NCBI RefSeq assembly: GCF_032854445.1
Contig: NC_088295.1
Location: 44,441,385 to 44,505,384 of the forward strand
Length of the DNA stretch: 64,000 nt
Origin: Liolophura sinensis
Taxonomy: Eukaryota > Mollusca > Polyplacophora > Chitonida > Chitonidae
Direction: 5' to 3'
Shown here: piece by piece, positions 1 to 13,500 of the stretch
How the letters are laid out: every line of letters begins with the position of its first letter
Numbering within the stretch: the stretch's first letter is position 1
Translations under genes and position numbers: made by a program
The notes under the pieces: model-generated
What the model saw: the letters and a program-made list of their open reading frames with translations, nothing else
Database searches by the model: none
What the model was told of the DNA's origin: nothing

Positions 1-229
1 AATAACAAATAAGAAAATGTTTAGCAAATGCAGCAGACTGTAAAGCGACTGTGCATAATATACTATCGGTAGGTTTTGAAATATCATTCAGAAGTAATGA
101 TATCTCAGGGAGTAAAATCAAAGTGTGTATAGGGTAATTGAATATAGATATGAGAAACAATGACAAGTCTTCGTGTTATATGCGTGTTAAACATTTACAT
201 GCATATGTATATATATATAGAAACCAGAT

Positions 230-467
230 ATAAAGCCATCATGAGGGCCTCCGTGGCCGATGGGTTTAGCACGCCAGCGTGGCGCAAGGACCCAGGAGCC
301 TCGTCCAACTCATGCTGTATTCCTCTCCGACCGTACGTGTCAAGGTCTTGCATCAACCTTCGGATTGTCGTGGGTTTCCCCCGGACTCTGCCTAGTTGTC
401 TCCTACCATAATGCTGGCCCCGCCGTATAAGTGAAATATAAATAAATAAATAAATAAAGCCATCATG
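230..467 (+). mobile_element. V-SINE-like retroposon with 14-bp target-site duplication
   Basis: The 14-base direct repeat ATAAAGCCATCATG occurs at 230-243 and again at 454-467 and frames the insert. The body runs from a tRNA-like head (A-box-like stretch near 254-275) through a GGTTTCCCCCGGACTCTG-type centre at about 372-390, resembling the conserved V-domain, to an (AAAT)n tail. The LINE-like 3' module is cut short at GTGAAATAT before the tail. From memory this matches the mollusc RUDI/V-SINE group; the family name is inference. Confidence 0.8.
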
Positions 468-794
468 GCCCATGGCAATTCTACAGCATTTCTAGACAGT
501 TTCTCCTTGCTGCATGGTCGGTACCAAAGCCAACAACTTAAATGCGCTGTTTCACTAAAATGCCATGCTTGTCCGATACTCGATGTAATAGCATGCATAA
601 TCCGCCAATGTACTTCACTGCATCGCTTCTAAATTAAAGTCTGAAGTCTTACATTCGTACAACACTCGTAAACCATAAACGGGCGACCCAAGATGATAAT
701 CACAAGACCCATATCCAAAGCAACCTATAATACCAGTTTCCAAAGCAATATGTAAGGAAACAGATATATAAATATATATGAAAGAGAAAAAGAA

Positions 795-965
795 GGATTC
801 TTCGGATGCGGGACACATATAGGTGTAAAAGTAGGATTCTTCTGATGCGGGATAAATAGGTGTAAAAGTAAGATTCCCGAGATATATAGGTGTAAAAGTA
901 GGATTTTGGAGATAAATAGATATAAAAGTAAGGGTTTTCGGATAAATAGGTGTAAAAGTGTAAGT
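795..965. repeat. Short degenerate tandem repeat, about 5 units
   Basis: The core GGTGTAAAAGTAGGATT recurs about five times at irregular spacing of about 36-45 bases, with interrupted GATGCGGGA segments between copies. Long antisense ORFs here come only from the repeat. Confidence 0.7.
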
Positions 966-1175
966 AAATGAAGTACTTGTATGCCAAGCAAGAAGCGAAA
1001 TGTGAGGAACAAAATTTCACTTCTGATGATTAAGTGTTTACACGGTAGTGCATGGTGTTAATATCATTTTTCAATTTCATAATACCATTTATTAGGTCAA
1101 ATATATCTGAATGTGTAAATGTACAATGTGGGATATAACACGGATACATCACTAATCACAGTTTGATGCAGGGTA

Positions 1176-1182
1176 ATAATAT

Positions 1183-1278
<96 letters not shown>
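1176..1278. repeat. (TA)n microsatellite
   Basis: An almost uninterrupted TA dinucleotide run of about 100 bases with two single-base phase slips. Confidence 0.95.
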
Positions 1279-1280
<2 letters not shown>

Positions 1281-1404
1281 CTGTGCAGGAAGTAATATAG
1301 ACGTTACCATGGGAATATATTGGCATACTGGTAGTTTGTTACCTCAAACTGTATCCAGCAGTGGAAGCTTATATTTTACGAAACTTTCTTGTTCTTACTT
1401 ATAA

Positions 1405-3010
1405 TTAAGACGCACAGCATAGGGAATACGACCAGAGCAGCGACGACAGAGTAATAGCTGACAAATGGTCCACACATCAGTGAAATACAGCCTCTTGTCA
1501 ATTTATGTATCACGGTTTTATAAAAACTGTTCATGTAAATGCATAAATAGCAGCATTTACACGCCTCCCCCCTCCTAGCTAATTAGGTAAAAAATAAAGA
1601 TATGCTGCGTTTGCAGTGATGTTGCAATTTATCTAGAATTACAGAGATGTACCAGATTAGATGCATAAATCTTTCTTTTCAGTTAATTTTTGACTCCATG
1701 CAACGAATTGATTGCTATTTTTTAATAGTGACAGCTGTGCCCATGTTTTGGCATGGCAAAAAATGTCATTGAAAATTCAGAAACTTTTATTAATGTCGTA
1801 TATGTCAATGTCTACATTAATGTTACAACACCTTCGCCTCAAGGTCAAACTTCAATTCAAACATACAAAGGGGATGTTATACTCTAACCAGATGCTGAAG
1901 ACCCACAGGTCAGTTAATATTTATCCGGCTGTCAAATAGTTACTGTGTCAGACGTATCACTAAAGGAAATGTTATATCTGTTTTCAATGGCTGTCTGCGA
2001 CTAGCGGGTAATGTCCCGGTGCGTTATGGGAATGCACATCTCAGGTTACAGGTCATCTGTATAATAATGATGGTTTTGCAAAGTGTCTAGGTGAAAAACG
2101 CTCTTATGGGGCCAGGTTATGCCCTAGGCAAAATTGCACACCGAATCTAGAGAATGGGCCCCGCGACCTGAATTCCTGACTTCTGGAAGATGATAATCTT
2201 ATCACCCTCCTGGTCACGCTCACATGAGATATAATTAAAGACGTACAGCATACGGAGAGCAAAACCAGAGCAGCGACGACAATGTGATATCTGGCAAGTG
2301 GTCACACGTAACCGGTGAAATACGGCCTCTTGTCAATTTACCTAGATTCAGTTGGGTTTAAAGGGCTTAATAAGCGTATGGTTAAATAGCAACAATTTAC
2401 GTGCCCACTAGCGCCATGGCTTAAGTAGAATTAGGTTTAAAAAAAATGCAGTGATGTTAATTTCTAATAGGTGTTAACATTAAAACAAAGTAAAGGGACC
2501 AGGTTTCGAGGAAGCATAAAGGTGAAAACCAGAGCAGTGACGACCATGTGTCTTGTCAGTTTACCCCCCATACGGAGAGTTCTTTTCCCACTGTTCATGT
2601 AAATGCTTAAAAAATAGCAAATTACCCCCCTGCCTATGGCTTTAGCAAAAAAAAAAATAAAAAAATAAAACAAAAATGCCGTGAGGTTGATTGTAATTAT
2701 TAGACGTCACAGGTCTAGAAATACTCCAAATGCTGTTTTGTCATCACATTTAACAGACAATAACATTAAAACAATGCAAACATTTTAATGAATGATTGTT
2801 TGAGGCAAATGTCTTCAAATTTTCAAAACAAAAATCTAGCATTTTGAAGAGGTTTTAAATTATAGAATCTACCCCAGGACACGGAGATGCTTATTTTACC
2901 AACAGAATCGTGATTTATGCAAGAATACAATATAAAAGTTATTGAAGACAGTATGGTCTCTTGTCAAATTAACTAAGTAAAGTTTTTATGATGTTTCTCT
3001 ATTCCTATCT
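1405..3010. repeat. Degenerate dispersed repeat family, 3-4 partial copies
   Basis: Segments at about 1405-1665, 2230-2470, 2510-2700 and possibly 2900-3010 share ordered blocks: CAGAGCAGCGACGAC, then CCTCTTGTCAATTTA, then GTAAATGC..ATAGCA, then GCAGTGATGTT. A related fragment lies at about 6690-6850. There is no coding capacity and I do not recognise the family. The rest of 470-4260 shows no gene. Confidence 0.5.
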
Positions 3011-3594
3011 GTGGTCACAATCTTTCTTGAATGTAATTTTCGTAAAGGGGCACAATACTTTTTCATATACACGGAACCGGTAACAGATTGACACCTTCAC
3101 CTAGATGTATTTAAGAAAATTACATAGAACGAACTGTGAAGGCTCTCACCTAGATCTTGAGTGGCCCCCTAGCAGTTATTTCTATGTCTTTTTAATATTC
3201 ATATCAAAGACAAATTATAATCTCTCTGTTTAAAGTAGCACAAACCTATTTTTAGTAACATCATGCCAAAGACTGATATAATCTTTGTGCTTCCTCAGAG
3301 TCTGAACAGAAAAGAAAGTTTTTATTAAGGTAAAGTCATTACACTTTTATTTCTTGTATATAAAACATGAAAAAATTAGAGCAGAGGCTTTTGATGGGGC
3401 ATCTTGAACGCATCACATACCTTTTAAACAAGCAATAGCACATTGTTCCACGATTTTAGTCAGCATCACTTCTCTATCCAACTAACGCGGTTGAAAGGGT
3501 TGAAGAACTAGGATGTTAAGAAATAAAAATGAAGCGCATCCTTCAAACACTTTCGCGCACTAGGCAATAGGGAACGTCCTAACCAAAAGGCGCT

Positions 3595-3726
3595 GGGGCC
3601 GGTTTCATGAAGCTTACTTAATGTTAAGTTGCCCTTAGCTAAGTGCACTTTATATCTCTACAACATAAGTTGCCATGGCAGTGAAGGGCTTACTTAGTAA
3701 AGTGAGCTTCATGAAAAAGGGCCCTG
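3595..3726. mobile_element. Foldback (MITE-like) element
   Basis: The left end GGGGCCGGTTTCATGAAGC and the inverted right end (GCTTCATGAAAAAGGGCCC) form terminal inverted repeats of about 25 bp with a few mismatches, flanking about 80 bases rich in AAGT/ACTT words. It has no coding capacity. A similar structure occurs at 21573-21722. Confidence 0.55.
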
Positions 3727-4264
3727 AAAACCAAGGATATTCCAAGGAAAGCTATGTCATGAGGTATGCCTGTTTGTGTAGATTTGCTACTGTACTTTAG
3801 GCAAAGAACATGTATAAATATTGAAGCTGACTGAGCGTTTCCGCTGACCATTTCGTTCATGAAAGAACGAGGCGAAAGTGCGCGAAGTGCTAAAGTGCTA
3901 GACAAAAACCGAAAGGAAAATTAGACATAGCACTTTCGCCTGGCTCTTGGTTTTGATGCTTTCCTTCTGTCTTTTCCCCAAGTCTTCCTTTGTCTTGTCA
4001 TCTCCTATTTTCTTTACCATAGCTCGTCATGCATTCCAAAAATATTGTCCTACATGAGTGTCCCCAGGCATTATATTTCATAACTGTAAAAAATGGTTAA
4101 AATAATATTCTACGAAGGATAAAACAAGATACATGCAGTATAAGACAGAAATTCAATATCATATACTTTATCCTGCAATGTATCATCAAGCTGGCAAGTT
4201 TGATTGACATGACAAGCCCCGCCTACATGTACTAAAAGCGAGTCACTGGGAATCTCAGCATGTG

Positions 4265-4272
4265 TATATATA
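4265..4272 (+). promoter_or_regulatory. Possible TATA box of Rh copy 1
   Basis: TATATATA lies about 145 bases upstream of the Rh start codon, a plausible distance for a short first-exon 5' UTR. AT-rich TATA-like words are common in this DNA, so this is only a candidate. Confidence 0.25.
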
Positions 4273-4416
4273 CGGACAGCTGGGTTAACGCTGCAGGCTG
4301 GAGACAATCGCCTGTTTCATCCGTGTTGCGGTCAAACAGCTGTTTGAAGACATAAGCAACAGATAATACAAAGGTTGTACGGCGGATGGTGGATATATAT
4401 AGTGAGGTCGAGAAAA

Positions 4417-4585
4417 ATGGCAGTTCGACGTGGCAAACTTTCCGTAGTTCTCCTCATTTTGCAGGCAATATTTGTCGTCATATTTGCAATCTGGGCAGAT
4501 TATGATACCACTGCTCATATCATCAAGTTTAACAATGTCAGCAAAGCTCTTAATGGAAAAACCGGCGTCTTGGAGACATACCCAT
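4417..4585 (+). CDS. Rh copy 1, exon 1
   Basis: 169 nt from the ATG to donor GTAAGT, phase 1. It encodes the short basic N-terminus, TM1 and the first extracellular loop with the NVS sequon, ending in ETYP. Confidence 0.93.
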
Positions 4586-7500
4586 GTAAGTCATTATATC
4601 TAGCCCACACCTTGTATTCACTTTATTTATACAGTTCTTGTTGTAAGATTAGTTCTTGCTGCAAGTCAAGCTACTTTTCAACACTCTTCATGCAATAGAC
4701 TTCCATTATAAAGATGGCGCATCTGGATGTGTTTATTTGTATTTATGTTATACAATATTTAACAATGTATATTGTCGACCGTAGCCATACTGACAACATC
4801 AACAAAGATGACCATACGTATGCCTGCGTGCATACTAGATTCCAAAGCCGTTAACGTGCAAGCGTACGAAAACGTAAAAAGCTTAGTCTTCAGGTTTAGT
4901 TTTAGTCTGCATATAAGCTATAACAAGAAAAGATACTGCTTTACTCGTCCCGATTTTAACATGCTATAGCTTTGTATCGTATCATAGTAAAACAGCACAT
5001 TTAATCCTAAACATCAATCGAATATAAACCTCATTTGTAACAGCTGCACGCCTGACTTCACATAGGTCCGTGCAATATCTAGCGTATACGTATTGGGCTT
5101 ATACGTTCTTTAGACGTCTTATATTAGTATCTCAACGTAGTAATGTATACTTAAGAAGTTATAAGTCGTAAAGCTTACTCTAGCATGCTGGAGTGTCGCT
5201 TCACTTGACAACACACATAGAATTGGGATTTTCACCCATTAAATGTTCATTTTTTGATATACTAATTTCGGCCGGTGTAATTTATCATACAGATCTGCCT
5301 CCGTGATCACCCAGAACATCTCTCCTACTTGTATGCACTCGGCTCTTTCATAAACAACAACTTTGTAGGCCTACTACTGAATACATGAATAAACTTTTCA
5401 TTAGCAAAGTTCAGGTAAGGTGCGGAAGTGTCACGGGTCACGCCATGTAATGATTTAAGTCAGTTCTACCTTTAGTTTTGGGTATGTGAAGAAACAGCCC
5501 GTTTTACCCGCTTGTAGTCAAGCGCACCATGTTCTAGTTAACACTTTTACTTTCAGTAATTTACTTCCATGGACTCCCTTGATTGAAGAACTTCTTAACT
5601 AAGAAGATATATATAACTGACAAATTTGTAACTCTCGGCCTTTAAGTATATATTTGCTGAAAAAAGGCTGGGAATCAACAGGGGCCCCATATCATCTCAT
5701 CTTAACACATCATAAATCATAACTTAGCATACATACGTTCAGTGATGTCTATGTATGCAAGGTACGTTTATTGATCGAAAAGTTTTATAGTTTTCAGTGT
5801 TACCTCCACTGACTAAAAGTTGTTTAACTGGAATCCACGCAGCCATACTGTTAGCCATATGCTTTGCGCATGTATTTTCTTTTTCTGCTCGCGGTCTATT
5901 CCTGGTTGACCTATAAGACTCGGAAAGCGAAGAGAAACACTAACCCTCTGTTTATATGCGAGCAGCTCCAGTGAAAAGCTAGTAAAATCCAAATGCATTA
6001 TTCGTTTGCATGCCTCCTGACCTTTTGTCTAAACTGGAGCCGCGCTCTATGCAAAGATGACGTACTGTGGACACCACTTTACGGATTAGGGACGCTGACA
6101 GCATTTATCGCCATACAGTCAGAGGTCATTTTTGTTTTGTAGTCGAACTGCTGGGTGAAACCATCGACCTTCAAAAATACTATGAACCATGAACGCATCT
6201 TTAACATTTATTCACTATACAGTCAGAGGTCATTTTTTGTTTTGTAGTCGAACTGCTGGTGAAACCATCGACCTTCAAAAATACTATGAACCATGAACTC
6301 ATCTTTAACATTTATCACTATACAGTCAGAGGTCATTTTTGTTTTGTAGTCGAATTGCTGGTGAAACCATCGACCTTCAAAAATACTATGAACCATGAAC
6401 GCATCATTAACATTTATCACTTTACAGTCAGAGGTCATTCCTAATTTCAAACCCGTCAGGTCGTAGAGAAGCGAAAAAGAAGAGGGTGCTTTCTTAGTGC
6501 CCTTTTGGATGTTTTCAAATATGGTTTTGACCGATTCACGCCTTGTTATTACATACGTTCACCCAACATGTAAAATTGTTTCACTTTCAAGAGGATTCTA
6601 TTGTATTGTTACACAAATTTCAAAGTTATCAAAGTGTCAGTGTATTCGTATGTCGTATATGTCGAATAGGATCAGATATAAAAGACAACAGTTTACCTAA
6701 GTTGGGGGTTGGCTCCAGCCGTTCCGGTAAATGCTTAAACAGTACCAACTTCTACGCCCCCACCCCCCGACCCCAACTTGAGCAGAATTAGGTTAAAAAC
6801 AAACAAGAGCATTGATAATAACTGGTCTAGAATTACTGAAACGGCTGTGTTGTCCACACATTTTAATATCGTTGTCAGTGTGTGATAATTAATTTCAAAA
6901 TTTCGTATACCAAGATGAATAGTCCGATCAAATCAAAGTAAAAAAAATCTCAGTGACGTTATACTTGTTGCTGTTCACATATCAAAAGGTTGCCCAACTG
7001 TGATGTCTACAGTTGTCGTCTCTAGAAAGTCAATGAAAACTTGAAGTCAGCTGGCCGGCCGAAACAATGCATGGCTCTATGCTGTTAGCAAAGTTAATCC
7101 AGCTCTACTGTAGCCCCCATATGTAGAATAGCTGTGACAGTTTATATATAGCATGGATTGACCGTGCATAAGGTTACGGTATGGCGTCCATGTGCTGACT
7201 AAAACTAAAAAGTCACACATACAATGTCACAATATATCACTCAAGCCGAGCTCAACAGGGACACAAGGAAAACTGAAATGAGTACGGTATAGTACAGATA
7301 AATGGAATCATATATATGTCAGAACATCATATAGTGAAACAGTGAGTGTAGGAGTCTATTAGCTCTAACCAGCTGAGACGCTCTTTTATATGTATAGCAC
7401 TCAGCCCCTGTCCCTTCTAGCCCCACGTGGAAAATCACTTGCTTTAATAACTCGAACACGTCCTTATATTTGGTATACTTTTGAACCAAGTGTAAACATG

Positions 7501-10500
7501 TGACTTATCAAAACCTGCGTCGATAAACCATCTCTTAACAGTAATTCAGCCGTAAACTTTTGAATCGAAGAAGACAAACATACGCCCACCATGTTTTGAA
7601 TTCACCCTTCCACTGTTCCTGCAAGGTATATGTGCTGGCGACCTGAAAATTTCCTCCCACGGGACTTTTCGTTGCGAATTTGTTTTACATTTTTGTTTTG
7701 AAATGTGGAAAATTCTGTAATAAATGTACAATAATTTTACAAGCAATATGTAGCATAATTAATAAACGTGCTCGGATCTCTGATTCGCAGCAAAATGTTA
7801 CAGTGTAAATGCAAGCAGTTTTCATACACACACATACAAATGAAGCATATTGCTGTTGCATAGTAGAAGTCTCACGCACATTGTGACGTTGTGAATGATG
7901 CTTCGCTTGTAGAATGTGCCAATATAAGCCTAACACGACAATATAAAAGCAGGTTGTAAGAAACTAGCATATGTAAACCTCTAAATCAGTTTTCATACTG
8001 TATATATGATGAAAAGAAATAAAACTTTCATTTATATGACAAGTAGCCCCATAGTACTTTGAACCCTTTGTCTATCACAATGCATAGGTCCTATGTAAAA
8101 TACGTTCAAAGAAGCAGATTACGGAAGAATGCAGTTGACTGACATCTGCATACGGATTGTATTGAATGAAAACACCACATCCAAACCGCTTTTCCTGTCT
8201 ATACCATATAAAGACAAGAGTTTCATCGCCATCTGTAGCAACCATGATTAGAAAAAATGTATATAAAATCACCAGCGCAAATTGTAGTAGGCGGTAAAGG
8301 AGCTAACGAGGGAATTAAGTGACATTTAACAGATGAAAGAAGAAAGAAAGATAGGACATAGTTTGACATTTAAAAAGGTAAATTATACGTGCTCACCTTC
8401 AAGACAAAAGGATTAAACCTTCTGATGAGGGTTCACGAGTGCGTCGCTCAGATAGTGACATATAGATATGTAGCTACTATACATCTCCACACTAATGGAA
8501 ATGTGCTCTGTAATATGCGACAGGACATCATCAAACAATATTTTGAGGATTTACTCCCCTTTTTCCGGCTTCAATCAGAAAATCGGATTACGATCATTCA
8601 TGCCATATAGAGTATAGTGATTTATGTATCTATATTAAACTTCAAGGCGGTAAAACAAGACCAACGTGAAAAGAGCCATTGAGTGTTTTTACTGCATTCT
8701 CAGCTTCAAGCCAGCTATACGTTTTACAGTAAATCAGTCATATCGCCGTAGTAGGACTGTGTTGAACAGTGATTCAGGTTGTGCGTTTATGTGTAGGCCT
8801 GTGGCTGTGCTCAAGTGCTTAATTTGGTTGTTTTCAATTTGTCTGTCACATTGTGTGTTTATGTGTAACATAAACATAATATGCAGTTGTAAAAAACTAT
8901 AAACTGGCGTAGCTTCGCCGGTCAAATTCTTTACCTTTTAACTATCTTTTAACCGGGGCCATGATGGGCCTGAAAATGGAAGACTATATGGTGCGCAGAA
9001 GTAAGTTTTCGCCATGTCTCTTCGAAGGAGTATAACTTTATTTAACTTGCCGGCCCTTAACGTAAGAAATATCTCACATAGCATGCGCGTTAAGGGAGTG
9101 ACGTCATTAAGCGAACCTATTGGTTTTGTCTCAGTGCTCTAAGGATATCGTGGCCCAAGTTGACTGTTTCAGAAAAGTATGTCATTTTCTTATTGCTACA
9201 GTTCGTCTCTCAAATGCAAGAAGATTTAATTGTGCATGTAATAGTATGAAGAACACGAATCGTCTTTGAAAGAAAATTAAAAAAAAAAAAAACTAATGTA
9301 AAATGTCAGCTAAATCGATCTCGCGTGGACACGCCTGACTGCATCAAGAAAATGCACAGTTTACATGCTGTACTTCTCCATGATAGATCACTTCATGTAA
9401 ATTATGAAAACTTCAAACTTCAGTCACTTCAATTTAATCTTGCACGGGAAATTTAGTTTCCATTTTTAGTCTCATTTCAGATATTGGAGTATGACTAAAA
9501 AAGAACTGACCCCGTTTAGTCGAAAACTTTGTAGACTGATAGGATGCATGGCTGGAATGTAAGGCAAGGGTCTTGTCCTAGATACTCACTAGGCCTCGCC
9601 ATTTACCCTGCAAAATGTTGTGGATATAGGAGCTCTTAACAAGAAGACTTAAAATGTGAATAATATAGCGCAATTAAGTTACCGATTTTTGTCTGTGCCT
9701 CAAAAAGCTGATAATAGCGAGTTAAGGGATTGAAAGTTTGATCAGTTCTCAAACTCGTTCAAACTTGTTCACTATTATCTACTATATTGTAAAATCAGTT
9801 CTCATGAAAAGAACAGAACGGTTTCAGAGGGAATAGAAAACGTTTCTTTCTTTGTCCGGCGTGATCTTAAATCGGTCAGTAGTTCACCCATGTTTAGACG
9901 CTTTTTTTTTACTCGAGAAAGCATAAGTTCCAAGAGTCAAGTTCTAAAGCTCAGCATCTGTGTTTTTTTATCCAGTTACTTTTAAATGACCACAGGGAAC
10001 AAATATGCATTTTCACAGAAGACTGATCTTTGAGCTCAACTCATGATAATTTTTGTACCAAAAATATAAGTATACTGCTTTCCATGACGAAATATCATGT
10101 GGAAGCTTAAATAATAATTGCGGTTGTGCCTCAAAAAATCATAAACTGGATAATGAATTCGCTGTCACTGTCTTTGTAGCAGCTCTGCATCAGTAACATC
10201 ATTTCAGCTGTTAACCCACAAAGTTTGGATGACTGCACACATTGATATGAAATCAGGTGACTTTTCTGGAAATTTGAAACCCTCACTGACCTTGTAAAAA
10301 ATACCTCGATCCTTAGTAAGATAAAGTTATCTGACACCGACGAGAAAAGATGATTTCATGACAATGAAGGTCGTTGCACCCAGGACTGGTAGATCATTCG
10401 CTAAACATAACCACGCCCACTTCACTCCCTCGACACACCCGCAACACACACCTGTCCCCCCAACCTCGACCTAACCTCCCCTCCATTTCTGAAGCGCATA

Positions 10501-13500
10501 TCTCTTCATATCTCGTCACTATGCTGTTGAAAGAAAAATATAAAAACATCCCCATTTTTTGTGTTCTGTATGTAATTAATTTGTATCAGGTGTTCGAGAT
10601 TGGTAAGTTGAAAACAATACAGCAGTTTGGTTTGGAATGCTTTTCACTCCCTCTTTATTAAACTTCTAAACTGGTATATTTGTCTGTTTATTTATCTGAT
10701 TGATGTTTTACGCCGTACTCAAGAATATTTCACCTATACGACGGCGGCTAGCATTATGGTGGCGGGAAACCTGATAGAATCTGGGGGAAACCCACGATCA
10801 AAACTGTTATAATACCACATTCCACAAACATGTAGAAACCTTTTAGAAACTATCATGCAAGGTCACTGAAGAAATGAAGCACTATTTGCATAAAAACAAC
10901 ATCTCATTGGATAATCTCTTATATACCAACAAGTCTAGTTTATATACAGGCCATATATTGTATAACCAGGAGTATATGCATAGCCCGCTATTGTCGTTTT
11001 TGGAAACTTGCGTACGTAACATGTGTAGTGCGTAAATCTCAGTACTATTCATCTTCTTGCTAGGTACTTTTTTGTTTCAAATAATGGAGCTAAGAAGCGT
11101 GCAATTTGTTTGCAACAACAGCTATTAAAACTGTTAATGGCATATATAAATCTCAACCATGCACCTGAACGTTGTACTATATAGTCAGGCATAGCTGTTA
11201 CAAGTCAAGTAAATTGTCATTGGGTGAGAAGATCGTCCATAAGATTACCTTGTGATACATTTACGAAAAAGTTATTCGGGAGGGCAAATGTACGAAGTTT
11301 TACTGAAGCATACATTTTATGTCATTGCTGTAGTGCTTGTGTTAAATCTTGTATAAATATATACATTATGTTCTCATTATGTTTTTGAGCATTAATTATG
11401 GCTCCTCTGTTTGATAGCTAAGCACATTATGTCAGTGTTCATTTTGAGTATATTTAAATTAAATATCGGGGATATATTGAAAATTGGTTCTGGGATATGC
11501 AGGTGATAATTATATATAGGAACGACTGGGTGTGATGTTTATACCTAATCATTGCCTCTGAATTAGACAGGCTGGGCGACACACATATAGAGATTCGAGT
11601 GGAATACAAAAAATACATCGTTTTCTACCATTACGCTGCAGTGCATGTGCACTGTGTTTTGTGACAATGATTACCCCTAAAAAGACAACAGAATAATTCA
11701 TAACTTTAGATGGCTGTTTTGAAGGGGAGAAGGCCTTTTACAAGTTTGACAGTTATGAAAAATGAAAGACGTCAATATAAGACGACTACATGTAATAAAA
11801 GCGACCTCCTTTTTTCTCCATGTATGAAAATGATCTTCTCTAGTGATACCATCTTCTTAGATAATGAAGGTGTATAGGAGACAGAAAATGAAGTCTTTGT
11901 AGGACATTGTTCTTTGGGAAATTGCAAGTCATTGTGGTAGGCCAGAAAGGCGACAGCCATAAGCTTCAGGGCAAACCGTGGACAAAACACATATACACTG
12001 GCCATTATAGATCACAAACAGGCCTGGATTCTATTTTGAAAGCTGACCCAGGAAGATTCCTTCAACTATGATGGTATATTAAACCAATTACTCCTCACAT
12101 TGCTCATCTATCATGCACATTTTTTATATCATTATTCCTGAACTGAGGTCTCACTTTTACTTCTTTTTTTGAAGTGAGATCCTCCGCACTTTAGGCTTTT
12201 CACTATACAAATAAGGCACGAAAAAGCGAACAAATACAAGATTAAAAACCAGATATAAAAATGATTGATAATACCGATTGGAAAGGAGACCTGTATTCAC
12301 GCTGGACACAATCCAGAATGAATGAATGTCAAAGTGGACGGAAGATAAACCATATATAATATATATGTGACAGATACGGGACGCTACATCTGATGCTCCA
12401 TTGGCTGTTAATTCGGCTGTTCATTGACTGGTATGTTAATTATCGTTTTATAACACTCGCATTCTTAAAATGTGGGTCATTCACGTGTAGGCCTTCAATG
12501 TGTACCTCTGCAACCTTTATATTCACCTATAGTTTTCACGAAGAATACAGGCGGTGGAAAATGTAAATTTTGAGCTTCATACTATTGCCCTATTTGGAAA
12601 GAGTCCAGTGGAACGACTAAAGGGTTACAGAACTACACCATATGTATAATGAAAGCCCTTACACTTGACGGGAACGACTGAAATAGGTTGGCATATGTAA
12701 GGCAGTATGCAATTACATTTGAATGTGTCCATGGTTACACCCTTTACCGTGAAGCTTAAACTGCAGGCTGTCCTCCGTCGTCCTGGGTTCCTTTACCAAA
12801 CTGCTATGTATCTATGAGCAGGATTATTTGTATTTGCAAAGCGAATCCATGAACAAACATGAATTGATGGAGAAAAAGTAAAATAAAGATAGCAAATGTG
12901 TCAGCATTAAACTTTAAATCTGCAGCATTAAATCTGTAAACTGATATAAAAAAGAGTGTCCGGATGGAAATACTTGTGGATGGTCCAAGGTGATATGTAT
13001 AGAGGACGTAAAGCCAACTAGAACTGCCTGCAGTTTCACGGCTTTCAAGCAGTCTTCACGAATGGTTTTCAGCCTTTGGTTCAGTACAGATCAGTCTGTG
13101 ACATGACAATGGTATAACAGTCAATTAGCAACACAACAAAGCGGATATATAAAGATACACGACTCGTTCTCAGAACCCAAGGAAGGTTAACTAGGAAGCT
13201 GAAAAACATAAGACTGTCAAGTGGTCCTCTAGGTTAAACAAATAGGTTTAAATTTCTGTTTCTAAAATATGGTCATGTCATTTAAACACCTGTAGAGAGA
13301 AAACTGTTGATGGTTCAACCTCTACGAAAGAGCATATATAGGGCTACAATCTGGTGGAAATTAATTTTTTTTTTAGCTTTCGTAACTTCAAAAAAACACA
13401 AAAATTCGAATTTGACTGATGTCAAAAAGTTACAAACACAGACAAAAATCGAAAGCAGACCCAGAATCACTGGCTCTAAATACACTGAAATGCATCATAG

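Noticed and set aside
700-1020. Antisense ORFs of about 100 codons rich in Leu, Tyr and Phe
   Set aside because: They come from the AT-rich tandem repeat at 795-965.
4375-4698. 107-codon ORF covering Rh exon 1
   Set aside because: Its upstream Met and read-through into intron 1 are artefacts; the exon is 4417-4585.
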